Below, piece after piece: positions 1 to 10,989 of a DNA stretch of 64,000 nt (the first letter of the stretch is position 1; every line of letters begins with the position of its first letter). Below the pieces are notes generated by a model that searched no databases, was not told the origin of the DNA, and saw only the letters and a list, made by a program, of their open reading frames with translations. Origin of the DNA: Zygosaccharomyces rouxii. Its lineage: Eukaryota > Ascomycota > Saccharomycetes > Saccharomycetales > Saccharomycetaceae. Position numbers and translations under genes: made by a program. The DNA is taken from assembly GCF_000026365.1 (NCBI RefSeq), contig NC_012995.1, positions 2,501 through 66,500 on the forward strand. The letters run 5' to 3'.

Positions 1-1089
1 TTTAGGATATTTCTAATGCGAATATTTTCAAAAAATTGTTTGAGCATGCGACTGGTGTATAATATTTCCTTGTACTCTGACTGTAGCTGGAAATATTCCT
101 TGTAAAAGCAATTTCCTGAACGTGTCCCTCGGATAGTATTTCTGACATTGAAATAGACTCACCGATACTACAAACGCTCTGCTTTTTCAAAATAGTTGGC
201 GGTTTATAATCAAAATTTTATTCTTGAGCTGTTGCTTTCGTATTTTCATCTGTTGCCCGTACCATCCTAGCAATATCATGCTGACCCTGTTTACCGCTGA
301 AAATTCCCTATCAGCTGCCAATATTATCAAATAATTTAGCAATTTTATCTGCAGAACATCTTAAAGTATTGCATTCCAATACCAATATGTTAATTATAAG
401 GTTCTGCTGGAATAGCAGCCAAGGGATCGCTCATTACAATTTCTTTTCAACTCATTTGAGTTTTCTCAATTTCCTAATGCCTCCTTTTCGATTCTAGCGC
501 GGATGTAATATTATGACTTATCATAAATGGCTGTAATAAGAAATGTAAGCCTTATATTGTATTAATAATTTTATTAGGACTTGGCTTCTTAAATTTCTGA
601 TTTAATTTAATGACTTCCACAACCATCTTATATATGGACTGTCCTTAGTCCAGGATTGTTGGAGGCATAGTATGCTGTATTAGATGCGTCTTGCAACATT
701 TTTAGTTAGTACTCTATAACTGCGTTTAATATTTAATCTTCGTATCCAATTTCACTATACCACATCTTCCCTCTCTTCTTCTTCCCTCCCTTTTGAAGAA
801 GAGATATTACTTGATGTGTTGTAGTTCGTTAAGAGCCATACTCTTCTACCAGGACTTAAGCGGTTGAATTCTTCGAAATCGTAAGGTATGGAGATATTGG
901 GGCCTACACCTTGTAACTCACAACAATATCATTGCTTTTCTCTGTCAATATTATTAACCCTGGCAATTTCCGAAAACTTGTTAATTCTGTCTCCACCAAA
1001 CCAAAGTAGAGTTGCCAAAGAACAGATTGTATCAGGATAGCATTTCATAGGGTGTAAAAAGCTTGTATCGTCTTATATCTTGGTTCATA

Positions 1090-1995
1090 CCATGGGCTAT
1101 CTAATTTATAATTGTTATCATTAATATGTTTACAACTGTAAAAGATTCAACATATCTTGGACGTACTTTAGAGTATCGAACTCCTCTTTCTAAAATATCT
1201 GTTATGGGAGCTTATTCTCCGACTTTGAATTGCTATGTGGGTTATGTGTTGCTCCCATATTATAATGGTTTTCCTTCAAAATATTTCGCCTTCATAATTC
1301 AAGCGATTTTAGTTCAATCGCTAATTCTCTACAATCTTCTCGATGCTGATGTACATCCTTATTTGTAACAGTGTTTAGTGTATTAGAAATTTATCCCAAA
1401 TCGAAAAAAGGCAGAGCCTTGTCGACTGTCTTTTTCCAAGTAGCGCTGTAAGCAAATTCAGTAGAGTAAAAACGTATCCTATTCATGAGACTGGTATATT
1501 ACTTGCGTTCTCAGAAGTCGATTGGTACCTGAATAGTCCTTTCCGATTGTCCATTAGTCTGTGGATGGTATGGTGCCGTTCGGCGCACCTCAATACCTAG
1601 TCGTTCGGCACTTTCTTGGACCCTGTGATCCAATTTGGGGGGTCTCGATCAGTAAGAATCGTCTTGGGGATTTCACGGTATGCAAAGACGTATCAAGTCA
1701 ATGCATCCATTAATTATTTTCCTCCATCTTCCTTCTTCTCCGCGATAAAATGGTTGCGTTTTATAAATTGATCTACAATTACTGTGATCACATTGTTTCC
1801 AAACACGGCTGGGGATAGATTATCGGCTAGGTCCATTGTGACATTTATGCACCTTCCCGTGGGTTTTTCCAATAGAATCTGTTCACCTTGAGAATTTGGC
1901 CAAATAATCTTCATGATTTGACACTGATGGCAGGATTTTAAGTTTTTCGGCACGTCTCCATAGCCTGGGCCAATGAACATGTTTTGCAATGTCAT
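1090..1995 (-). pseudogene. Retrotransposon integrase fragments
   Basis: The fragment ending near 1714 contains a CHQC-type zinc-finger end (KSCHQCQ) followed by a core segment with a VDQF.KR.HFI motif typical of Ty3/gypsy integrases. A frame change follows, then TDRDP (about 1620-1660) and a YHPQTNGQSER motif (about 1540-1575), both hallmarks of the retroviral-type DDE integrase core. Further down (about 1090-1140) a short INDN-YKLD-like stretch fits the integrase C-terminal region. Stops and frameshifts separate these pieces, so no functional enzyme can be made. Confidence 0.8.
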
Positions 1996-2455
1996 TATAG
2001 GTCGTTCAACACTGAAAGTGTCCGCCGACTAAATTCTTATCACGATAAGTTTGTAGAACTTCATTATATGGTGTTCTAGGTACAAGTATTCTAGCTTTGT
2101 CGTAGAGAAGAATACATTATTGTGCGTCAAGTCTTATCGAAACTTTTGCCAGTTGCGCAGTTTCCGATTGAACTTATTATATTCTGAAATGACTATCGGA
2201 CACATTATGGTCACTAATTACACCAAAGTGTAAAAGGATTGCTTCGTGGACGTCTTCTTAAAACCTCCTAGTCATAAATCCAATTTTAACTCGGGTACCG
2301 AGCTTACCTCTTGTGAAGCTCTAGAAAGAGCATCAGATATTACATTGTTCTTTTCTTTCAAATATTTTGACTTCATATCGTATTGTTCTAGTTCATGTAA
2401 CAACCTTTATATTCTCAGAATAGGTCTCCTACAGAAATTCTTCAACCCAAGCAAA

Positions 2456-3480
2456 CTAAGGTGACCAATTCTTAAGGTAAGATTTTTTATCGTGAAGCAG
2501 ATAGTTGAAATGCCTTAGTGCTTTTATCATTCTCAAAAGTTCTACCTCTCCTGAGGATAATTCTTTTGCACGCCACGCAACGAATGACTGGGAGAAATAG
2601 ACTACGGTTCCAACTGACTTTTCTTTCATTACTTCTCCTAAAACAGCTTCAACAGCTTCCTCATAATAAACTAAGATAGGCCCGTTCATGAGGTACGACT
2701 TTAGCTTATGGTAAGCTTTATATTGTTCAGTTCCCCATTTACTTCGCTTAAAAGTAATTCGAATAATTGGTCGGCACAAGTGAGCACCGCGGAGCCTAGA
2801 ATAATAGTTAGCCATTCCTAAAAACCTCTGTGTCTTTTTAACTGTTTTTGGGGTTGTGAGGGTCTTGATGGCATCATTTTTCTTTTGCGCGGGCTGAATT
2901 CTGTTATGGGAAACAATATGTCCAAAATATTGGATTCTAGTTTCAAAAAATGGACACTTGCTTCCTCTTTCCATAAGCCTATCCCTTATCAATTCTTTTA
3001 ATATAATTCTCAATTGTTTAGCAAGTTGTTTAATGGAATCTGAGAAAACTAAAATATCCTCGAGATAAAAACACCTAAATCTTCAGTCCCTGAACAAATC
3101 CAAAATGTATCTTGCAAAAGTACCCCGTAAGTTCTTTAAGCCAACTAGCATAACTGTATACTGAAATTTTCCCAAACGGAAGAACAAAGGCATTTTTTAA
3201 TAGATCTTCTGGCTTCATCTTAATTTTATGGTAATCACTGAAAAGATTGAATGACGAGAAGTAGTTTTCTCTCCCAGCCTTGGTAATAAGTCTTCAATTC
3301 TTCCTAAAGAGAATATATCTTTGATGGTTTCATTGTTCAGTCGAGGATAATCAACAATCATTCTATAAGTAACATCTTTTTCACTAGCATTATTTGCTAG
3401 TGAGCTGCACAGAGACATAGAAGGAACGATAAAGTTGCTTTTTAAGATTTCATTGACCATTTCGTGTGTAACGGTCTCTG
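2456..3480 (-). pseudogene. Retrotransposon reverse transcriptase / RNase H fragments
   Basis: One fragment (3460-3215) shows the finger region of a Ty3/gypsy reverse transcriptase: FIVPS followed by RMIVDYPRLNNETI, a form of the family's R.CVDYR.LN motif. The next (3013-2456) has YFGHIVS and FLGMANYYSR, the conserved end of RT (FLG..NYYR), followed by RNase H-like text with VVYFSQSF. The catalytic YLDD region would fall in the gap between the two ORFs (about 3014-3214), where the frame is disrupted. Confidence 0.82.
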
Positions 3481-3526
3481 TTTTAGGTGTTAGTCAATAC
3501 AGTTGTTTGAGCCGGTGACTTAGCAC

Positions 3527-5827
3527 CTAACGGAATATTAAACGCATGGTACCTTTCATTATCACATATTTCTTCACAAATAATATCCTTGGGTTCCTTT
3601 TCAATATTCTCTGATATCTGACATAGCTCTTCACTTCTCTGCCCTCTTTCCATCCTGCAAACTTTCTGAAGGTCCTTCCGACATTAATATTAAACTCTAA
3701 AATTGTACTGACATACAGATGCGTATCGTCTTCTAAGTATTGCTTCGTGCACCATCTGACATGTCTTCTCAAATTTCCTGGATTACTTTCCAGGGTTTAG
3801 GACTCTTTCAATAACCCGGGATAATGTCTCAAGTCCGGATCGATTATGATCAATTCTTGTTGCGGTTCGTCTTATACATAGAATACGATCCTATAGTACT
3901 TCTGATTAAATTTAAGCACAAGAATCGTTGTATACCACAATGTAATGTGTTTTTTTCTGGCACCGTCCCTATGAAACTCTCAGGTTCGCTTCCAGGACGG
4001 ACTTTTAAATTGAGGCCTTTTGCCAGATCTGTCCTTTTTAAGAACTATTGACGAGTCTGTATCCAGTAGGGCTCTATTTATTAACGGAGCTGTGACTTGT
4101 TCATCCGCACCTAAGGAAAAATATCAATTTGCCCAACCGAGCCTTTTCTAATAATTAAGTTCAGAACATTAACATTATGAACTTTCTGATCACCCAATGA
4201 AATATTAAGAAATTTAGGAAGTTTCGGCTCGAGAAACTCATTCACAAGATCAGCTTGATCTGACGTTAAAGTTGACATGTAAACACTTTCGAATTGATGA
4301 ATTTCTATCTCTCCTAAGGATTGGAATGAATACCATTCTTCTAGAGAATATTGCACAGGTTCTCATTGAGCCACGCTATCTACGTCAACAGCGTCCCGTT
4401 TGATGGTAAACTTCGAAACATCATTATCCTTGCGAGGCTTTCGAGTTTGATGTACTCCTTTTCTGCTGCTTAGGTGAGACTCACAAACTAAATTATCCTA
4501 TGCTGCTAGGCCTCGCACGTTCATGAGGACAACTCGAAGACAAATGATTCTCCCCGCAAATTTGACATCTTTGTAAGTGTCGTTCCTAAATTAAATGTAG
4601 AGTTGTTAGTATTATCACTCTTTTTATGCCAATTCCTCTTAAAGTCTGGTTTTCTAGTAAATGTAACGCTTTCATAAAATCGTGCGGATTTCTATCTACT
4701 GCACGATAATAATCTGCCTGCTCTTCTTCCTCTCATGCACGGAGGTGGAGCTCTTGTATACTCTTACATTTCTTCAATGATATATTTTTCCGTAGTGAGG
4801 GTTCAAGTTCTTTATTATGAAAGAAGCTCCATGCTGTTGAATGAATCTTGGGATGGTTCTCAATGAAGCTTTGAAATCGACAGGTATACTTTTTATTAAG
4901 TTTTACTTTGTTGGATGAAATTTGTCTGCGTCCCTTTATTGGATAATAATGGGATCTTCTCAAATGATGTTTTCCGAGTCCTCAAAAGCCACTGCTTCTA
5001 GTTCCTTAGAGAAACCATATTCTGTATCATATCACATAACGGCATCGCCTCTAAAACCTGAGGATAGTAATTCAACCCTGTAGGCATCTGTGGCAATTTC
5101 TGCATGGTACATCCGTTTTTCGATGTGTGACAAATAAGCAACGAACTCTTGTGGGTTTGTACGGTCGAATTTAAAGTTTTGTGGATGAAATCTGTCCAGT
5201 AGTTTTAGGAGGGTTTTCTTTTCTGTTTTGAAGTCTATAACTTCTTTCCCGCTGCATTTGAAGGACGAAGCATGGAGTTGCTTTCTTCTTTTATAGTAAT
5301 TGAGCTCTTGAGGTATTCGTTTTCTATTAAAATATTGGAGAAGTTACGGGTAGTGCCCTAAAATTGAACCCCGTACCATTCATTGGAGGCCGATCCCATC
5401 TGACACATGGATTATGATTAAGTAATTCGAGTTTTGAAAGATCCCCAGACTTTTATTACTAGTTCATTACGTCTTGTTAGGTATGCATGGATTAGAGTTG
5501 ACGATGCAGTATACCTGACAACACTTCGACCTTCGGATTTCCAGACATGGTTTTCATGGTAAGTAGATCTATGGTAAGTATCTTAAAGTTTTCAACATTA
5601 TTTGTTCTGATGACATCCATCCTCTTATTGGAGAATACGGAGATCTTAAAATTTGTTAGGGCATCGTATGGAGATAGAAAGTAGTGATTTTCTTGCACTA
5701 TAGGTATTGCAACATGTCCACTATGATACCTTCTATCGAAAAGGCATGCAGAATTGTGTACTTCGCGAGTTAGAGTTCTAGAGGAGCAGGGCCAAGTAAG
5801 TGTGAGACTATCGAGGCAAGCGTTCAT
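3527..5827 (-). pseudogene. Probable gag/protease remains of the retrotransposon
   Basis: Short minus-strand ORFs lie upstream of the RT fragments: 3772-3527, 4356-4111, 4963-4733 and 5827-5492. None has a motif I can name with certainty. They are placed as gag and protease remains because they sit in line with the RT and integrase fragments on the same strand at the expected distance for a Ty3-like element. The 5' LTR was not found. Confidence 0.4.
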
Positions 5828-5830
5828 TAA

Positions 5831-7752
5831 AAAGTCATTATAAGCAGTAGTTCAACAGAGCTCAAAGAAATGAGTTCTAATTTTCGGTATTCAAAATGAC
5901 CATGTTTCTTTCAATAAATGAGGAGGTTAAGTAAACTTATTCTCGGAGTACTCCACTATCGGTTTTCGACTAACTCTTAGTGTAAAATTTCTTTGGCCTT
6001 TCATATTCTTCAATGCAGATAAGAATGAACTTTAACTTTCCAAGGAATATGTTGTTGAAAGCATTTTTTTTAAATCTGAAGCGTCAATGAGATTTAAGGC
6101 TGTAGGATCGTCGGATCTCCGATTGAGAAAAAGATATTATCTAATATTCATGGGCGTATGAGCGGCTTGTAATGTAAATGGCGTAATCTTATCCTCTTCT
6201 CTTAATATTTCACGAAGTAAAATCCATATTCAACATTCAAGTGCCAATGTTTGTTGAAAGTTTCATATGTTGCCCGCATCATCGCGTAGTGAAAGTATCT
6301 CGGATAAATAATAAAATCATCTTCTCATAAACAAAACATAAAATCCGAAAAAACCATATAGAATTACAAACATCTTATGGTCCTTAGCGTATCTGCGACA
6401 AAAGCATCTGGTCTTGTCCCAATAACTTTACCTTTGCTTTTTATCTAACCAGAGTGAAAAAAAAAGAAGAAGACATCGAATATGTATCTCAAACATGCAA
6501 TCAAGTAGCAGAAAAGAGAAAGTGGTTTCTTTGATAAAACATGCTTTAATTTAGGAAGCAAGGTATAAAGCTTATATCCTCACCAAACGCAAGAAATAAA
6601 AGAATAGAGGAATCACAATGTTCCTTGCGTCTTCCCCGCTTTACGGATAGTTCGGTGCATTAGCCAAAGGGTTAAGGGCGACATCGGTATTTTTCTCACT
6701 AAATTTCTTGGCAAACCTGGAAATTCTTCTATTCTAAATAAAATTAAATAGAAGAACTTGTTAACGTCATAGCTTGAGTAGCCATTTCGCAGGACAAAAC
6801 CCTTACTGAAAGAAATCTTAGGGCCTTCGATGGTTTTCCCAGAGTCCTTAAATTGGGCATATTCACTGCTATTTAAATTAAAACTTTAAGGATCATCAAT
6901 GGCACCTCCAAAACCATCTTCATGTTCATATTGTAGCTGGAAGTTGTTGAAAACAAGACTAGTAAAGTTTCATGGTAATCTCAAATCCGAATTTGTGATC
7001 CAGGTAACAGAATGAATAGTTCCGAGTCCACGAAAACACCTAGAAGAGGGGTAATTGAGGAGTTTGAGTGGAGAAGTACATGCTAGGGCTTTATGATTTT
7101 TGTTTGGTTTCTTTTATGAAAGTTCCTGCTTAGATTTGATTTCGACATTTAATCTTCTAAATGAAAGACATTAAATATGTAAGTTCCTCTACTCTCAAGA
7201 CCAAAAGCTTTAAAAGAGCCGTTGTTAAACAGTGACAGCTATCTAAATGACGGTTTCTATAAAAGTAGCGATGGCTTTCTTGCATACTCTAAATCAAACA
7301 TGATATTTTTGGGCTCAAACGAAAAGTGTGTAGAACAGAGAATTTCCACATGTTCACAGTAGAGTGAAGTTCTAATTAGTTACGGTAAATACTATGGATC
7401 CAGCATGAGGATTTGGAAGCAAAAGTTCAGACATTCGAAAAGATAACTTTATAGGTGCCGCCTTAGAAAATCAACATATTTGTATTTAAATGAAAATCCC
7501 CGTCCCCCTAGTGATGTAAAAACTTAAAGGGCAGCAGATGTACCCGGCTAAGGATTAAGATAACTGGGAAACCTAATATTCCCGAAACCATTCAATATGG
7601 GATCCCTTGCAATCCTTCAAATTGTCATTTCGTGGACCAAGACATATTCTAAATCTGGACAAGGTGTTTTTTACGAAAATCTTGGCGGCGCATATGTAGA
7701 TTACAGCTTCAGTTGAAATTTTCAATTGGAAGGAAAACTTGCAAAAAAACCA
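5831..7752. other. Gene-free AT-rich spacer
   Basis: About 1.9 kb between the retrotransposon relic and the tRNA-Lys gene. No ORF of convincing length, no tRNA and no clear repeat was seen. It may contain older gene or element debris too decayed to recognise. Confidence 0.5.
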
Positions 7753-7839
7753 CTCCTCGTAGGGGGCTCGAACCCCTGACATTTCGGTTCCTCTCAGCTA
7801 GTTAAAAGCCGAACGCTCTACCAACTGAGCTAACGAGGA
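7753..7839 (-). tRNA. tRNA-Lys (UUU), intron-containing
   Basis: Read on the minus strand, the gene folds into a full cloverleaf with acceptor TCCTCGT pairing to ACGAGGA and discriminator G. The anticodon loop is CTTTTA, giving anticodon UUU. An extra 14 bases lie just 3' of the anticodon at the canonical intron position; the spliced product is 73 nt. The T arm is GGTTCGAGC. The body is nearly identical to yeast tRNA-Lys(UUU). Confidence 0.96.
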
Positions 7840-8506
7840 CGAGTAGTCAAAAACATAAAAGATGTAATATGTATATTAGCAGGGTTTCCATTCAGGTTTT
7901 CTATATATAATTACTTAAATGAGTACGATATACTTTAGACCAGATCACCAATACCTGGTTATGTGATCTATGAAGACTAGTTTCTTTTATTAAGCTACAT
8001 CTCAATTAGATCTTGATTGGATTTAAAACCTCATTATATATTATTATTATTGTAACTGACACAAAACATACTAATTAAAACATGTTCATTATTAGATCCA
8101 TACTGCTTCATGGCATGTGATCGAAGACTATTCAATATTAATTGATGACATTTTCAAACAAGAATTATCAGAAACAATCAATAACATATCCATAAACCAA
8201 AAATTACCTGAGAAAACCATAACATGTATATAGCGAGGACTACATCCAAGAGGTCAGAACTAATAACAGTTTATAACCTCCAAAATGAAAATGATATATA
8301 AAGAGACTTTAGAACTAATAAAGATTTATAAGTAAGTTATTGCTTAGTGCAGAGCAATACGCTTCTTAGATATCAATATTCAGATACTAGTGATTCTAAC
8401 TAACAATCTAAATTGTTTTTACGAGTAGTCGGACCTTAATTCATTACATTAAAAAACTGTATCAATAGCTTAATTATTCATACTAATGGCAAAAATTGCA
8501 TAGTAC
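7840..8506. other. Intergenic spacer between two tRNA genes
   Basis: AT-rich spacer of about 670 bases between divergently oriented tRNA-Lys and tRNA-Ser. No ORF or recognisable LTR was seen. Confidence 0.5.
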
Positions 8507-8588
8507 GACAATTTGGCCGAGTGGTTAAGGCGAAAGATTAGAAATCTTTTGGGCTCTGCCCGCGCAGGTTCGAATCCTGCAGTTGTCG
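8507..8588 (+). tRNA. tRNA-Ser (AGA)
   Basis: Class II tRNA of 82 nt with a long variable arm (GGGCTCTGCCC region). Acceptor GACAATT pairs with AGTTGTC, discriminator G. The anticodon loop ATTAGAAAT gives AGA (read as inosine-GA). A-box (TGGCCGAGTGG) and B-box (GGTTCGAATCC) promoter elements are intact. No intron. Confidence 0.96.
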
Positions 8589-9519
8589 TAAGTATCTCTC
8601 CCCATAAAGGGGAACGCTCCGAGTGTATTCCTTATTTGAGAACCCTTTTTGTATACCTTTGAAAACTTTTAATCTGTGGCACTACTGTGTCTTGAAGACA
8701 AAGCTTTGAAAAACTATAACCGAGAGAATGGCCGGTTTAAAAAGTCAAGGAACTTCCGGGGGGTTGCTTTAGCTAATGTGTTTGACCCTGTTGAAGCAGT
8801 TTTATTTTGAAAAGGAAGGTTCACCATAACAATAAATAGAAGTTCTAAAAGTTCACGAATGTGCTGACAGACAAGAGAAAGTTTGGTAATGACCGTTTCC
8901 CTGTTGATATCAACGCCTTTAGGATACTCATGTCAAGAAGGAAAAGACAAGTTGGAAACGTGACATACACCAACTTAGTGCTCGCAAAAATTTTAAGACG
9001 AACATAGAAAAAAGAACAGATAGAATGAAATAATTCATATTCACTTTTATTCCCGTGTGCCTTCATCAACACCTCCATGCTTCAAAAATGACACGATTTA
9101 TGTTTTTTTAGTACGGTTGCGTTCACCCATTCGTTATCTATCGTCTTATTATAGTTACCATCAAACTCTCAATAATGAACAAAGCCTTCATTAAAGAACC
9201 GTACCCAACGTGGCACTTGGGACACTGTCGCTGATTTCTTGCCTGTGTTACAAGATCTGTTTCTATGCTATATAACAGTGAATGTTATCACAGTTTAAAC
9301 ATCTTCCACTTCATCTTTTATGGTCTTGAACCACATCACCTAAACAGTAGGGTTCTCTTTTTCCTTTTCTTTTTCTTTCTTTTTCGAAAAACTAAAGGAA
9401 ATGTCAAGTATTTCTTGCCTTTCGTCAATGATGGTTGTCAATCACTGATAAAATATTTCTAGACAGGAACAGAAGCACGTTAACCAATATCAATAAGACA
9501 AAAAAGAAGAACTAGTCTT
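8589..9519. other. Gene-free spacer
   Basis: About 0.9 kb after tRNA-Ser. Only short ORFs (under 80 codons, no family resemblance) are present. Nothing else can be supported. Confidence 0.45.
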
Positions 9520-9524
9520 TTCTT

Positions 9525-10010
9525 TTTTTCAGTCTTCGATAACGTAGATCATAGGAGAACGAGGACATTCTTTTTTGTCCTTCGATAACGTAGATCATCA
9601 GAGATCGGAGACTTTCTTTTAGACTTCCAGAACGTGATTCATCGGAAATGGCGGACATCCTTTTTTTGTCTTCGAGAACGTAGATCATCGGAGATGGCGG
9701 AGTTTCTTTTTTGCCTTCGAGAACGTAGATCATCGGAGATCGGACACCTTTTTTTCTGGACTTCCAGAACGTAATTCATCGGGGATTGCGGACATTCTTT
9801 TCTTTTTTTTGGTCTTCAAGAACGTAGATTATCGAAGATCGAGGACATTCTTTTCTTTTTTTGTTCTTCGAGAATGTAGATTATCGAAGATCGAGGACAT
9901 TCTTTTTTGCCTTCGATAACGTAGATCATCGGAGATCTGGGACATTGTTTCTTTTTTGGTCTTCGAGAACGTAGATTATCGGAGATCCCGAACATTCTTT
10001 TTTCCGTGTA
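9525..10010. repeat. Minisatellite, about ten 44-52 bp units
   Basis: Tandem units each contain CTTCGAGAACGTAGATCATC (with small changes), then a GGAGAT or GAAGATCG core, GACATT and a T-rich tail. I count about ten units with lengths from about 44 to 52 bases, mostly differing in the length of the poly-T tail. Units have drifted but keep order and orientation. The array lies about 1 kb upstream of the adhesin gene. Short minus-strand ORFs across it are by-products of the repeat. Confidence 0.85.
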
Positions 10011-10251
10011 GGAACAGCTTGACATAATGCTGAAAAAAGTTGGCGACATTTGAACTTGATTAGCGTCCAAAACATGCTCTTACTAATTCTAAAAAGCAAT
10101 CCCTATTGTTCTTCGCAGGAACGGAATATCGAATTATGTCTCGATGCAATTTTACATGTAGACAAAAGTTTAGGTCCCTAAAGGTCACATTGGTGAGATT
10201 AAGGTTATTCTTCGCTTTTGAAGCCAAATAACGAGATCTACGGAAAGCCCG

Positions 10252-10568
10252 AAAAAGTTGGGCTAGTCCACTGTTTCAGGCAATAGTCACCTACCATTAC
10301 ACGTCAGAGACCCCGACGTACCAGTTAGGACAAAAAAAATAGAAATTCTCTACTGAAAGTCCAAAAAAAGTTGCCAGGTCCACCATTTCGGGCAATAGTC
10401 ACCTACGCTTTTACACATCAGAGGCCCTTACATACTAGTCAGGACAAAAAATAGAAATTCTCAAAAGTCCGGAGAAATTGAGCCAGTCCACTTTTTCAAG
10501 CAATGTTCAACTAACATTACATTATTGCACGATAGAGGCTCTTGCATAATAGCCAAGGCAAACAAATG
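10252..10568. repeat. Three tandem copies of a ~105 bp unit
   Basis: Units begin near 10252, 10352 and 10461. Each carries AAAGTCCRRARAAAKTKG, then GTCCACYRTTTC, GCAATAGTCACCTA, CAGAGGC and AGGACAAAAAA-AGAAATTCTC-like blocks in the same order. The third copy is the most diverged. This is a different repeat family from the minisatellite just upstream. Both lie in the 5' region of the adhesin gene and may be part of its long promoter. Confidence 0.8.
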
Positions 10569-10989
10569 GAAATTATTAAGCAAAGTCTGGATATGTTGAA
10601 CACGACAGAAAGGACATTCTATCCAAGTTGCAGTATCCATTTTTTAGTTCTTCTTCCCCTTCTAAGACCTTTGCCTAGCCGACATTCGATTTCTACTCTT
10701 TGGTTCACCGGAATGCAGAAAGAAGAGATGAGCCAGCTAAGGCATTTTCTTCTTGTCTTGCATGTGTGCTTTCCAATCCAGTGTATTTTTTTTTTCTAGC
10801 CCAGTACTCTTGAATGATCTTCAACATATAAAATGGGCTGGTGAAAACTGATGGCTATTTCCTACTACCATAATGATGATATAACCCCCACCAAAGAAAT
10901 AGGAACGAGAAAGACCAATTACTCCCTGTATTTTTCCTTATCGAAACCTACTTTCTTGGATTCCCTACTAACTGCAACCCCAAAGCAAA
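10569..10989 (+). promoter_or_regulatory. Adhesin promoter with TATA box
   Basis: A TATAAAA box at 10827-10833 lies about 160 bases upstream of the adhesin start codon, a normal distance for a TATA-driven yeast gene. A small ORF overlapping this stretch (10542-10799) has no family resemblance and is not called. Confidence 0.55.

Larger units (their letters stand above)
1..5830 (-). mobile_element. Decayed Ty3/gypsy-type LTR retrotransposon
   Basis: Read on the minus strand, fragments of a retrotransposon polyprotein appear in Ty3/gypsy order: possible gag and protease remains (about 5.8-3.5 kb), reverse transcriptase (about 3.5-3.0 kb), RNase H (about 3.0-2.46 kb) and integrase (about 2.0-1.1 kb). 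Protease-RT-RNase H-integrase order separates Ty3/gypsy from Ty1/copia. The frame is broken many times by stops and shifts, so the element is dead. I could not see paired LTRs; the 3' part may run off the left edge. Both outer borders are approximate. The 1-1000 and 4400-5830 parts are assigned mainly by position. Confidence 0.8.

Noticed and set aside
7573..7782. 69-codon ORF overlapping tRNA-Lys
   Set aside because: It reads through the tRNA sequence and has no family resemblance.
9525..10010. Regularly spaced repeats resembling a CRISPR array
   Set aside because: The sequence is eukaryotic nuclear DNA. The repeats are directly adjacent with no unique spacers of constant length, so this is a minisatellite.
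9512..10070. Minus-strand ORFs with repeated MIYVLEGKK-like text
   Set aside because: They only read the minisatellite. There is no signal peptide, conserved domain or promoter, and unit lengths vary out of frame.
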